A stretch of DNA of 50,923 nt from Campylobacterota bacterium (GTDB taxonomy: Bacteria > Bdellovibrionota > Bacteriovoracia > Bacteriovoracales > Bacteriovoracaceae). Below are positions 43,304 to 50,910 of this stretch, one piece after another. The notes beneath the pieces were generated by a model. That model was given only the letters and a program-made list of their open reading frames with translations, made no database searches and was not told where the DNA came from. How positions within the stretch are numbered: position 1 is the first letter of the stretch; each line of letters begins with the position of its first letter. A program made the position numbers and the translations under genes. The DNA lies in assembly GCA_003650125.1 (NCBI GenBank), contig QNFX01000012.1, positions 1 to 50,923 of the forward strand. Direction: 5' to 3'.

Positions 43304-44908
43304 ATGAATCCAAATGCTCAACGCTGTTCATTTGCTATTATTTCCCATCCTGATGCGGGAAAAACAACTATGACAGAGAAGCTGCTCTGGTTTGGTCGAG
43401 TTGTTAGAGATACTGGGATGGTAAAATCCAAACAAGGAAACTATGCCAAATCAGATTGGATGGAAATAGAAAAAGAAAGAGGGATTTCGATTACCTCTTC
43501 TGTAATGTCTTTCCCCTACCGTGATCGGGCCATGCACCTACTAGATACCCCCGGACATAAAGACTTTTCCGAAGATACTTATAGGACCTTAACTGCTGTT
43601 GAATCGGTTCTTATGATGATTGATTCGGCCAAAGGGGTTGAAGCACAAACCATAAAACTTATGGAAGTTTGCCGTATGCGTGACACTCCAATTGTGACGT
43701 TTATGAATAAATTTGATCGTGATTCACTGGACCCATTTGAATTAATTGATAACCTCGAAACGATCCTAAATATTCAATGCGTACCCATGACCTGGCCAAT
43801 TGGCGATGGAACCCGTTTTAAAGGCGTCTATAACATAAAAGAAAAAACTATTACTTCTTTTGCCAATAGTAAAAATGACCCTACAAATCCTGATATCATT
43901 GATGCCAAAGACTTAGAGGCAGGACATGTTAAAGATTTTATAAACGATGAAGATGTTTTAAATAAACTTATAGAAGACATTGAAATGGTTAAGGAGCTTA
44001 TCTCACCATTTTGTGAAGATGAATTTCTTGCAGGAATTCAAACTCCAGTATTCTTTGGAAGTGCTTTAAATAACTTTGGAGTTCAAGATACTCTCGAGGC
44101 GATCGCAAATCTATGCCCAGGACCTGCCCACAGAGAAGCGAAGACCTTTCCTTATGATGAACAGTCTCCGGTAAAAATTATTCATCCCGAAGATAAACAA
44201 TTCTCAGGATTCATTTTTAAGATCCAGGCCAATATGGATAAAAGACATCGGGACCGTATTGCTTTTATGAGAGTGTGTTCAGGTAAGTTTGAAAGAGGAC
44301 AAAAGATTTTTCATACCAGGACTGAAAAAGATATCAAAATATCAACACCTTTAATTTTTCAAGCACAAGATAGAGAGATTACCGAATTTGCACTTCCTGG
44401 AGACATCATAGGTCTTCATGATACTGGTAAATATCAAATTGGCGATACCTTCACAGAAGGCGAAAAAATTGTCTTTACTGGAATTCCAAATTTTGTCCCT
44501 GAAATTTTTAAAAAGGTTCTATTAAAAGACCCTCTAAAAGGTAAACAGCTCGATAAGGGTTTGCAGCAACTATCTGAAGAAGGAGCTGTACAACTCTTTA
44601 GAAGACATACCACACCTGATAAAATCCTTGGTGCCGTTGGTGCCCTACAGTTTGAAGTAGTACAACATCGCCTTGAAAATGAGTATGGTGTCAGGGGTTC
44701 TTACGATAATTTTCCATTTATAGGAATGAGATGGATTAAATTTGCAAATGATCATGATCAAAAAACTTTTATCCAAGATAACGGCAGTAATATCATGTAC
44801 GATAATAAAAATAGGATTTGTTTTTCTGTCAGATCGGATTGGGACTTAAAACTTGTCATAGAAAAAAACCCAAACGTCCAATTTTTTAAAAATTCGGATT
44901 ACAGATAA
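43304..44908 (+). CDS. prfC: Peptide chain release factor 3
   Basis: A 534-residue translational GTPase, the usual RF3 length. G1 HPDAGKTTMTEKLL, the switch segment KSDWMEIEKERGISITSSVM, G3 DTPGHKDFSEDTYRTLTAVE and G4 NKFDRD are all present, and the C-terminal region has FRRHTTPDKILGAVGALQFE, followed by VVQHRL, as in PrfC. RF3 recycles RF1/RF2 from the ribosome. It is coupled to the helicase gene and ends 1 bp from the convergent fabH. Confidence 0.95.
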   Translation: MNPNAQRCSFAIISHPDAGKTTMTEKLLWFGRVVRDTGMVKSKQGNYAKSDWMEIEKERGISITSSVMSFPYRDRAMHLLDTPGHKDFSEDTYRTLTAVESVLMMIDSAKGVEAQTIKLMEVCRMRDTPIVTFMNKFDRDSLDPFELIDNLETILNIQCVPMTWPIGDGTRFKGVYNIKEKTITSFANSKNDPTNPDIIDAKDLEAGHVKDFINDEDVLNKLIEDIEMVKELISPFCEDEFLAGIQTPVFFGSALNNFGVQDTLEAIANLCPGPAHREAKTFPYDEQSPVKIIHPEDKQFSGFIFKIQANMDKRHRDRIAFMRVCSGKFERGQKIFHTRTEKDIKISTPLIFQAQDREITEFALPGDIIGLHDTGKYQIGDTFTEGEKIVFTGIPNFVPEIFKKVLLKDPLKGKQLDKGLQQLSEEGAVQLFRRHTTPDKILGAVGALQFEVVQHRLENEYGVRGSYDNFPFIGMRWIKFANDHDQKTFIQDNGSNIMYDNKNRICFSVRSDWDLKLVIEKNPNVQFFKNSDYR

Positions 44909-44909
44909 T

Positions 44910-45914
44910 TTAGAATCTAATTACCGATGCTCCCCAAGTAAAACCACCTCCAAAGGCGGCCATGGCAACAAGCATTCCCGGTTTTAAAACACCAGTCTTA
45001 ATAGCTTGGTCCATTCCAAGAGGAATGGTAGCTGCTGTAGTATTTCCAAACTCTTGAATAGTGTTAAAAACCTTCTCTTCTGGAATATTTAAAACTTCTG
45101 CAACTTTATTATTAATTCTTAAGTTTGCTTGATGAAATAAAAACAAATCTACATCATCCAAACTAAAACCTGATTTTTTTAAACTCTCTACTAAAATTTC
45201 AGACATTCTTTTAACAGCATGAACGAACACTAGTTTTCCGTTCATTTGAGCATAGTGTAGCCCTTTATCTAGAATTTCTTTTGAGATTCTCTCTTTTCCT
45301 AAGGCCGAGCCAGGGGCCGGTGTCCAGAGTTCCTTAGCAAAATTTCCATCCGCCCTAAGTTCTGTGTGAAAAATACCTGAATCCTTAGTGGCAGTTAGTA
45401 CTACCGCTCCGGCCCCATCCCCAAATAAAACGGAAATAGCTCTGCCATTTGGTGTTTTATCTAATCCTTTAGAATGAACTTCTGCTCCTACTAATAAAAT
45501 ATTTTTATATTGTCCTGATTTAATATAAACATCGGCCATACTCAGGCCATAAATAAAGCCCGTACACTGTTGACGAATATCAATGGCAGGGATTTTTGAA
45601 ATACCCAGTTTTTGTTGTAAAAAACATGCAGTCCCTGGAAATTCATGATCGGGACTAATAGTTGCAAAAATAATCATGTCTAATTGATCGGCCGACATAT
45701 CCGCTGCCTTTAAGGCCTTCAAAGATGCCTGGAGTGCCAGATCAGAAGTACATTCATCCTCCACCCAATGTCTTTTTTCAATACCAGATCGTTGAACAAT
45801 CCAATCATGGGATGTATCCATCATTTCTTCTAAATCAAAATTTGTGTAAGACTTGGGTGGTACATAAGAACCAACTCCAATAATTTTGCTTGATAACGCC
45901 ATAAAACTATCCAT
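44910..45914 (-). CDS. fabH: 3-oxoacyl-ACP synthase III
   Basis: A 334-residue thiolase-fold enzyme. The catalytic triad is visible: Cys in IRQQCTGFIYG (about residue 120), His in LFHQANLRI (about 262) and Asn in EFGNTTAATIPL (about 292). FabH condenses acetyl-CoA with malonyl-ACP to begin fatty-acid synthesis. No other fab gene is adjacent, so it may be a specialised copy. ATG 45914 and in-frame ATG 45902 are both possible starts; neither has a strong ribosome-binding site. Confidence 0.92.
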   Translation of the reverse strand: MDSFMALSSKIIGVGSYVPPKSYTNFDLEEMMDTSHDWIVQRSGIEKRHWVEDECTSDLALQASLKALKAADMSADQLDMIIFATISPDHEFPGTACFLQQKLGISKIPAIDIRQQCTGFIYGLSMADVYIKSGQYKNILLVGAEVHSKGLDKTPNGRAISVLFGDGAGAVVLTATKDSGIFHTELRADGNFAKELWTPAPGSALGKERISKEILDKGLHYAQMNGKLVFVHAVKRMSEILVESLKKSGFSLDDVDLFLFHQANLRINNKVAEVLNIPEEKVFNTIQEFGNTTAATIPLGMDQAIKTGVLKPGMLVAMAAFGGGFTWGASVIRF

Positions 45915-46046
45915 CTTAAAAATGTAAAAATGATTCTTTGTATCAAAGATGAGGCTGATAAGGTACCTTTTTCAGGCCTGCCAACAATAAATTTTTATTT
46001 TTTTTTAAGATAGGCCAAAAACTCTAAGATATTGATATAACAGCTT

Positions 46047-46436
46047 TTACAGAGAATCTATAACTTCTTTTAAAAGCGCCTGGGCCTCAATTGCAACTGG
46101 CCCTAAATTTTCATTTTCTACTGCCTGCATGGACGCCATGGGATCGACCGCTGAAATTTCCACAACTCCATTTTCATCTTTTTGTTGAACAATGACATTA
46201 CAAGGCAACATGGCACCTATTTTGTCTTCACTTTGTAGCGCCTGATAGGCCAACTTAGGATTACATGCTCCCAGGATTTTATAATTATAAAAATCAATAT
46301 CCAACTTTTTTTTAAGCATTGCTTTTAAATCTATTACAGTAAGTATTCCAAAACCATTTCCCTTAAGTTGTTCGGTGACTCGTGCAACTGCCTCATCAAA
46401 TATGGTTTCAAGGTTTTTTGTAAAATAATAGCTCAT
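46047..46436 (-). CDS. DUF302-family protein
   Basis: A 129-residue soluble protein with the DUF302 pattern: FDEAVARVTEQLKGNGFGIL at the N-terminus, LGACNPKLAYQAL in the centre and LPCNVIVQQ followed by VSAVDP-like EISAVDPMASM. Members are small, often near redox or sulfur genes, and have no known activity. The Cys residues in GACNP and LPCN are the family-conserved ones. It is followed downstream by fabH and preceded 29 bp upstream by an S4-domain gene. Confidence 0.88.
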   Translation of the reverse strand: MSYYFTKNLETIFDEAVARVTEQLKGNGFGILTVIDLKAMLKKKLDIDFYNYKILGACNPKLAYQALQSEDKIGAMLPCNVIVQQKDENGVVEISAVDPMASMQAVENENLGPVAIEAQALLKEVIDSL

Positions 46437-46465
46437 GCTAAAGACCCTCCGGCCAATTAATTTAT

Positions 46466-46678
46466 TTAACCTTTTTTAATATTAATCATCTCACCATTAT
46501 ATTCGACTTTATCTCCCACTCTTACCTTGTATCTCTTCCTCATTTCAACCACCCCATTCACCTGGACTAGGCCTTCTGAAATAGATATCTTCGCCTCTCC
46601 TCCGGTGCCCACTAAATGCAATGCCTTGAGAAGTTTAAAAAGTTCTATATATTCTGTTGAGAGTTCAAATTCGTTCAT
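46466..46678 (-). CDS. Small S4-domain RNA-binding protein (YbcJ-like)
   Basis: A 70-residue protein that is almost only an S4 domain: EYIELFKLLKALHLVGTGGE, followed by AKISISEGLVQVNG and RKRYKVRVGDKV. This matches YbcJ/RlbA-type proteins, which bind RNA. It is in tandem with the DUF302 gene. Confidence 0.88.
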   Translation of the reverse strand: MNEFELSTEYIELFKLLKALHLVGTGGEAKISISEGLVQVNGVVEMRKRYKVRVGDKVEYNGEMINIKKG

Positions 46679-46753
46679 GAATGTGTTTCCTTTTTACATT
46701 GCCTAACAAACTTATCATAATGTAGCAGCTACAATTAGCACACCAAAGATTTT

Positions 46754-46793
46754 AAATTTAAAAACTACAAATTTATTTTTTAATCCCTATTTT
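46754..46793 (-). repeat. Partial copy of the cassette repeat (3-prime part)
   Basis: The sequence AAATTTAAAAACTACAA then ATTTATTTTTT matches the distal part of the repeat at 48270-48352, but carries only one ACTACAA unit where the other copies have two, separated by GTC or a variant. It borders the decayed ORF6N gene, as expected for a relic of the same element. Confidence 0.7.
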
Positions 46794-46980
46794 CCTCCTA
46801 TGTTTCTAATTCCATAGTATCAAGCCTTTCAAATACTATTTGAAATAATTTGCTAGTTCCTTTTTCTAATTGGGTTACTCGTTCATTCAAATCTTTTTCT
46901 AGCAGTAAAAAGCTTCTAAATTTGGTGAATATTCTCATTATTGAAATATTGACTTGAATGGCCCTTTTGAGATTTAGGTA
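46773..46980 (-). pseudogene. Relic of an ORF6N-domain gene (C-terminal part only)
   Basis: A 65-codon open frame (46798-46995) encodes RAIQVNISIMRIFTKFRSFL and a coiled-coil tail homologous to the C-terminal third of the ORF6N genes at 48.4 and 50.3 kb. The N-terminal domain is missing. A frameshift near the end puts the ancestral IGIKK-stop (at 46773-46775) out of frame. The break at the N-terminal side falls at the start of the inverted repeat 46975-47002. I read it as a decayed cassette. Confidence 0.75.
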
Positions 46981-47002
46981 CGTCGCTTCCTTCACGTACC
47001 TA
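46975..47002. repeat. Perfect 9-bp inverted repeat at the ORF6N truncation point
   Basis: TAGGTACGT (46975-46983), a 10-nt spacer and ACGTACCTA (46994-47002). It coincides with the point where similarity to the intact ORF6N genes stops, so it may be a recombination scar or a new hairpin. A second CACGTCGCTT-like element follows at 47021. Confidence 0.7.
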
Positions 47003-47062
47003 CTTTTACCTAGTTTTAATCACGTCGCTTGACTTAATGCGCAAGTAGTACTAAAAAAGTGC

Positions 47063-47317
47063 ATGACTTATAAAATCCCAGTACAACCTGAAAACTCGTT
47101 CCGCATAACCCTTGAGCTTGAGACACCAGCGGTGCGTTTAGATAACGCTCTCTTTGATGCTCTTAAAAAACAAAATGAAAATGAAAGCTTAAGCCGAATT
47201 TCTAAAGGTAACTTAAAAAAATTATTTACTGAAAAGAAAGTTTTAATCAAAGGCCAGATTGCAAAAGCAAAATCTTCCATCAATAGCGGTATTACCTATA
47301 TCGATATTCTGCTTTAA
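47063..47317 (+). CDS. Small S4-like RNA-binding protein
   Basis: An 84-residue protein whose core (AVRLDNALFDALKK, then SRISKGNLKKLFTEKKVLIKGQ and a final beta-strand) fits an S4 domain, as found at the start of pseudouridine synthases, but no catalytic domain follows. It precedes the RbgA-like GTPase gene by 9 bp, which suggests a ribosome-related job. A candidate promoter TTGACT-17-TAAAAA (47029-47057) ends only 5 bp before the ATG, and there is no ribosome-binding site, so translation may be leaderless. Confidence 0.7.
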   Translation: MTYKIPVQPENSFRITLELETPAVRLDNALFDALKKQNENESLSRISKGNLKKLFTEKKVLIKGQIAKAKSSINSGITYIDILL

Positions 47318-47326
47318 TAGGAACTT

Positions 47327-48223
47327 GTGAAAAAAGACGAGCAAAAATTAGGGATATTACCCTTAGAAAACAACCCTTTTAATTGGTTCCCTGGCCATAT
47401 GTTAACGGCCATCAAAGAAATAAAAAAAAATATTAAGCTAGTAGATATTATTGTTGAAGTTAGAGATGCTCGCGTACCTATGGCATCAGGAAATAAAGAA
47501 ATTTATTATAATTCTGGCGAGAAACCCTACTTAATTGTATTTAACAAAACAAACTTGGCCAATCCTAAAGCAGTCAAGCTTTGGCAGGATTGGTTCACTG
47601 AACAAAAAGAATCATTCATCTTTATCAATGCTTTGGATAAAAAATCCATTAAAGCTATCATTAAACGTTCTAAAGAAATTCTTCATGCCCATCGCTTAAA
47701 ATCAAATGGAACTGCCTCTGCAAAAGAGAAAATGAGTATGATGGTCTTAGGGCTACCAAATACTGGAAAATCGACAATTATTAATAAACTCTCCAATAGG
47801 AATGCAACAAAAGCTGCTGCTACTCCCGGCCAAACGAAAATAAAACTATGGGTTAAGGCAGATAAAGATCTCAATATACTTGATACTCCAGGTGTTATGC
47901 CACCGATGGTTCATCAGCAAATCCATAGTATGTGGTTATCAGCAATACATGCCATTCCTGATCATATTATCACTCCAGACTACTCTGCCTGCTTTATTGT
48001 TGAACATTTACTAAAAGAGCGTTCAACAGCATTTAAGGAGTATTATAAATTTGAATCTCTAGACATTGATTTCACCACCGCCGTTGAGCATATTGGCAAA
48101 CGAAGAGGTTGCCTTCGCTCAGGTGGCGGTTATGATTATGACCATATCTACAAGATAATACTTAATGATTTCAGAAATGGATATTTAGGTCTGACAAGCT
48201 TTGAACTACCTCCAGCAAAATAA
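47327..48223 (+). CDS. Circularly permuted ribosome-assembly GTPase (RbgA/YlqF family)
   Basis: A 298-residue GTPase with motifs in permuted order G4-G5-G1-G2-G3: NKTN (about residue 68), then GLPNTGKST (about 144), PGQTK and DTPG (about 190). The N-terminal FPGHMLTAIKEIKKNIKLVD and VEVRDARVP are typical of YlqF, which matures the large ribosomal subunit. The G4 motif is normally NKxD; here Asn replaces Asp, the residue that selects guanine. Start is GTG after TAGGA. The C-terminal domain is also shorter than I expect for RbgA. Confidence 0.82.
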   Translation: MKKDEQKLGILPLENNPFNWFPGHMLTAIKEIKKNIKLVDIIVEVRDARVPMASGNKEIYYNSGEKPYLIVFNKTNLANPKAVKLWQDWFTEQKESFIFINALDKKSIKAIIKRSKEILHAHRLKSNGTASAKEKMSMMVLGLPNTGKSTIINKLSNRNATKAAATPGQTKIKLWVKADKDLNILDTPGVMPPMVHQQIHSMWLSAIHAIPDHIITPDYSACFIVEHLLKERSTAFKEYYKFESLDIDFTTAVEHIGKRRGCLRSGGGYDYDHIYKIILNDFRNGYLGLTSFELPPAK

Positions 48224-48269
48224 CTTAGTAACTTCCTTCTTAAAAAGTGATTGACGGTTCTCTTAACTC

Positions 48270-48352
48270 ATTTTGGTGGAGGTGGTGAAAACCACCTAAG
48301 AACCCGTAATCCTTAATTTTGCAAATTTAAAAAACTACAAGTCACTACAAAT
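48270..48352. repeat. Cassette repeat, copy A
   Basis: An intergenic element beginning ATTTTGGTGGAGG and ending CTACAAGTCACTACAA next to the ORF6N stop codon. It contains a perfect hairpin AGGTGGT-GAAA-ACCACCT (48280-48297) with a GAAA tetraloop, and the duplicated heptamer ACTACAA. It is repeated, with changes, at 48938 and 50255; the first part recurs at the window end. Confidence 0.85.
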
Positions 48353-48874
48353 TTATTTTTTCAGACCTATTCTTTTCCGCTTTTTAGGTAATATAGGGAT
48401 TTCACTTTCTAAAATATTTATTTTTTCAAAAACTATACGAAAAACCCTTTTCATTTCATTTGAATCGCTTTCTAATTTTGCTATTTTCTCTGAAAGAGAA
48501 TCATCGGATAATAAGATCCTACGCATTTTTGTAAATATCCTCATTATTGAAATATTAACTTGAATGGCCTTTTCACTATTTAAAACACTAGAAAGCATAG
48601 CAACCCCATTTTCTGAAAAAACAAACGGCATTTTTCTACGACCTCCACGACCAGCTTTTGATATCCCAAATTGGGATATCAAAGACTCATACTCCTCCTT
48701 TGTTATTTGAAACATAAAATCATCTGGGAATCGCTGGATATTTCGTTTTACATTCCGATTAATAATCCTCGTTTCTACCTCATATAGTTCTGCCAGATCA
48801 CTGTCTAGCATCACCTTTCGGCCTCGAATCATATAGATCATAGATTCAATCATTTTTGGGGTGATTTTTTGCAT
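48353..48874 (-). CDS. ORF6N-domain DNA-binding protein
   Basis: A 173-residue protein. The ORF6N domain spans about residues 5-90 (MIYMIRGRKVMLDSDLAELYE at the start, NVKRNIQRFPDDFMFQITKEE later), followed by FSENGVAMLSSVLNSEKAIQ, VNISIMRIF and a coiled-coil tail. ORF6N is a KilA-N/Bro-N related DNA-binding domain common in phage and repeated bacterial genes. The tail ends KKRKRIGLKK. The gene has a 27-bp palindrome in its centre and no ribosome-binding site, and the -10 element lies only 8 bp before the ATG. Confidence 0.85.
   Translation of the reverse strand: MQKITPKMIESMIYMIRGRKVMLDSDLAELYEVETRIINRNVKRNIQRFPDDFMFQITKEEYESLISQFGISKAGRGGRRKMPFVFSENGVAMLSSVLNSEKAIQVNISIMRIFTKMRRILLSDDSLSEKIAKLESDSNEMKRVFRIVFEKINILESEIPILPKKRKRIGLKK
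48657..48683. repeat. Intragenic palindrome in ORF6N copy 1
   Basis: Arms TTTGATATCCCAA and TTGGGATATCAAA are perfect over 13 bp around a single central A. It encodes LISQFGIS within the protein. The axis lies at exactly the same codons (CAA TTT) as the palindrome in the other copy at 50627-50655. Confidence 0.95.
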
Positions 48875-48882
48875 AAAAAGAA

Positions 48883-48910
48883 AATATCAAAAATCGAAAT
48901 TAAATGTCAT
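48883..48910 (-). promoter_or_regulatory. Putative promoter of ORF6N copy 1 (leaderless)
   Basis: On the minus strand ATGACA-16 bp-GATATT; the last base of GATATT lies 8 bp before the ATG, with no Shine-Dalgarno. The equivalent elements and distances occur before copy 2 (50854-50881), so the weak hexamers are probably meaningful. Confidence 0.45.
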
Positions 48911-48937
48911 GAGACTATTTAATATTTTTCATTCATG

Positions 48938-49023
48938 AAATTTTGGTGGAGGTGGTGAAGATTTCCTAAGGTTTTGTTTTCATTCATTATGCAAATTTTA
49001 AAAACTACAAGTCACTACAAATT
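48938..49023. repeat. Cassette repeat, copy B
   Basis: Same layout as copy A: AAATTTTGGTGGAGGTGGTG, a variable centre, then TGCAAATTTTAAAAACTACA and the second ACTACAA. The centre differs (GATTTCCTAAGG in place of the ACCACCTAAGAACCC hairpin arm), so the short stem is lost. It separates the ORF6N unit from the peptidase C26 unit. Confidence 0.85.
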
Positions 49024-49141
49024 AGAAATTAAATTGCGTCAAAGTGGTTAAGCAAAATAATCTTTTACAAGAACTCATAAAAATATAAAGGAGATTGCTC
49101 TAGTTTTTGCGTTTGTAAATGTTTTTGCTTAAAATGTAGTT

Positions 49142-50065
49142 ATGAAAATATTTATATTAATTTTATTGTTATGTAGCACTGATGTTTATGCCAAAAAAGT
49201 TTCTTGTTTTGTCAGAGGCAAAGTGAATAAAAAAGGAAAAATGGTAATTGCTGGTGCTACAACTCCTGCCCTTGTAGAAATGCTTGAAAAAAAAGGATTT
49301 GAAGTTAAATTCATTTTACCAGAGCAAAACTATCAACTAGACGATGTAAAAAGATTTCATAATGAGCTTAAAGTTTTATTTAAAGAAGTAAAAAAAGTTG
49401 ATTCACTTGCAACTTTATTTAAAAAAAGAGATTTTTGGAATAAAGTTCCTTTTTTAAAAACAATGAGAAAAATTATTACTCAAAATTTGGCCTATATGAG
49501 GTGTGATAATATTATATTACCTGGTGGATCAGATGTGGCCAAAGAATTTTATCAATTTAGTGATAGCAATGTTGGAAATTTTGAAACAGGAAAAATAAAT
49601 TATTTAGAAGATATGGGATATTTTATTTCTATTGATTTTGCGCTGCAAAAGAAAGTGCCTGTTTTTGGATTTTGTAGAGGTCATCAAGCTGTTAATGTCT
49701 TTTTTGGTGGAACACTTGGTAAATTTTCAAAAATGAGCAAAGGAAAAAGAACTATTAAGCTCGGAGGGGCACCATCTAGGTTTTCAAATATCTTCTACCC
49801 TAAAGAATCAAAAAATAAGTTATTATTTGCTCACTCTTTTTATGTAAAGCGTCCACCCAAGATTGGTAAGACAACGGCCTTTTACTATAATAAGCGAGAT
49901 AAAATAAATGTAAGCTCGCTTTATGAATTACCTCAGTATCAAATGTATACTACACAAGGTCATCCTGAAGGAGTAAGAGTTTCAAAAGTTTTAGGTCTTT
50001 TTATGATGAGAACTGATTTTAGTAAAAAATTATTTAATTCATTTTTAGATATTAAGAAGAGATAG
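49142..50065 (+). CDS. Secreted class-I glutamine amidotransferase-like peptidase C26
   Basis: A 307-residue protein with a signal peptide (MKIFILILLLCSTDVYA). The catalytic nucleophile is in FGFCRGHQAVNVFFGG (about residue 183) and the His in TTQGHPEG (about 270), with an earlier ILPGGSDVAKEFY loop. This is the gamma-glutamyl-GABA/folate-polyglutamate hydrolase (PuuD-like) fold; being exported is uncommon for it, so a cell-wall or gamma-glutamyl peptide substrate is conceivable. The coding sequence is very A/T- and Lys-rich. It is enclosed by repeats B and C and opposite in orientation to its ORF6N neighbours. Confidence 0.82.
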   Translation: MKIFILILLLCSTDVYAKKVSCFVRGKVNKKGKMVIAGATTPALVEMLEKKGFEVKFILPEQNYQLDDVKRFHNELKVLFKEVKKVDSLATLFKKRDFWNKVPFLKTMRKIITQNLAYMRCDNIILPGGSDVAKEFYQFSDSNVGNFETGKINYLEDMGYFISIDFALQKKVPVFGFCRGHQAVNVFFGGTLGKFSKMSKGKRTIKLGGAPSRFSNIFYPKESKNKLLFAHSFYVKRPPKIGKTTAFYYNKRDKINVSSLYELPQYQMYTTQGHPEGVRVSKVLGLFMMRTDFSKKLFNSFLDIKKR

Positions 50066-50254
50066 AGAGAAAATCTAAGTTATTACAAATTTTATCTTCT
50101 TTTTTCAACATCAATGTAAGATATCTTCTGTCACTAAACTTATAAAGAAACAGTCTTTGTTTTGTAAAAGTACCGGAGTTAATATGAAGTTTATGAAGGG
50201 GCTCCAATGAAGATTATATTTAAATATGTTCGTAAATTCTAATTATATTTCTGA
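50066..50254. other. Non-coding stretch after the C26 gene
   Basis: The gap from the C26 stop to repeat C holds only very short open frames. I see no hairpin with a T run and no promoter pair worth naming. Confidence 0.4.
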
Positions 50255-50332
50255 AATATTGGTGGAGGAATAATTCTAAGAATCCGTAATCCTTAATTTT
50301 GCAAATTTTAAAAACTACAAATGACTACATTT
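50255..50332. repeat. Cassette repeat, copy C
   Basis: AATATTGGTGGAGG, then a shortened centre AATAATTCTAAG, then AATCCGTAATCCTTAATTTT as in copy A and GCAAATTTTAAAAACTACAA followed by ATGACTACA. It runs to the stop codon of ORF6N copy 2, as copy A does for copy 1. Confidence 0.85.
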
Positions 50333-50845
50333 TCATTTTTTCAGGCCTATTCTTTTACGTCTCTTTGGAAGAACAGGAGCATCGTTTTCAAGTTTATCCA
50401 GCCTTTCAAATACAACCCTAAACAGCTTATCTGTCCCTTTCTCTAATTTTCCCATTCGATCCGTTAATGACTCTTCTGAAAGTAATAGCTTTCTCATTTT
50501 TATGAATATCCTAACAATAGAAATATTAACTTGTATTGCTTTCGAACTCTTTAGAACGCTGGAAAGCATCGTTACACCTTGTTCTGTAAAGGCGAAAGGT
50601 GGAATTCTAAGCCCCATTTTCTCTTTATTGGAGGTGCCAAATTGGTACCTCCAATTTTCCAATTCTTCTTTAGTTAATTCGTACATAAAGTCATGAGGAA
50701 ACCGTTCAATATTTCTGCGAACTGCTCTTTTAAGTGCCTTGGTTTCTACTTCATAGAGTTTTGCTAAATCGCTATCCAGCATTACCTTTTGACCTCTAAT
50801 AATATAGATCATTGACTCAATTATTTTGGGAGTTATTTTTTCCAT
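50333..50845 (-). CDS. ORF6N-domain DNA-binding protein (second copy)
   Basis: A 170-residue paralogue of the 48.4-kb gene: MIYIIRGQKVMLDSDLAKLY, NIERFPHDFMYELTKEELEN, FTEQGVTMLSSVLKSSKAIQ, VNISIVRIF and the ending KRRKRIGLKK. It differs most in the middle (WRYQFGTSNKEKMGLRIPPF against ISQFGISKAGRGGRRKMPF), exactly where the palindrome lies. No ribosome-binding site is seen; the presumed -10 ends 8 bp before the ATG. The coiled-coil tail suggests a dimer, fitting a palindromic target. Confidence 0.85.
   Translation of the reverse strand: MEKITPKIIESMIYIIRGQKVMLDSDLAKLYEVETKALKRAVRRNIERFPHDFMYELTKEELENWRYQFGTSNKEKMGLRIPPFAFTEQGVTMLSSVLKSSKAIQVNISIVRIFIKMRKLLLSEESLTDRMGKLEKGTDKLFRVVFERLDKLENDAPVLPKRRKRIGLKK
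50627..50655. repeat. Intragenic palindrome in ORF6N copy 2
   Basis: Arms ATTGGAGGTGCCAA and TTGGTACCTCCAAT pair over 14 bp around a central A, with one G/T position out of 14. The arm sequence differs from copy 1 apart from the inner CCAA/TTGG, yet the dyad and its position in the reading frame are the same. Confidence 0.95.
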
Positions 50846-50853
50846 TAATAGGG

Positions 50854-50881
50854 ATTATCAAAAGGCAAAATAAAAAGTCTT
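50854..50881 (-). promoter_or_regulatory. Putative promoter of ORF6N copy 2 (leaderless)
   Basis: On the minus strand AAGACT-16 bp-GATAAT, the latter 8 bp from the ATG. Position and spacing equal those of copy 1. Confidence 0.45.
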
Positions 50882-50910
50882 GAGATAATTTCATCTATTT
50901 CACTTTTGAA

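Noticed and set aside
48270-50332. The spaced repeats considered as a CRISPR array
   Set aside because: There are only a few copies, separated by whole genes of 0.6-1.3 kb, and repeat centres vary. No cas gene is present.
48270-50332. The repeats considered as integron attC sites
   Set aside because: I could not find the GTTRRRY and RYYYAAC core boxes in consistent places, and no integrase is in the window. The cassette resemblance is kept only as an analogy.
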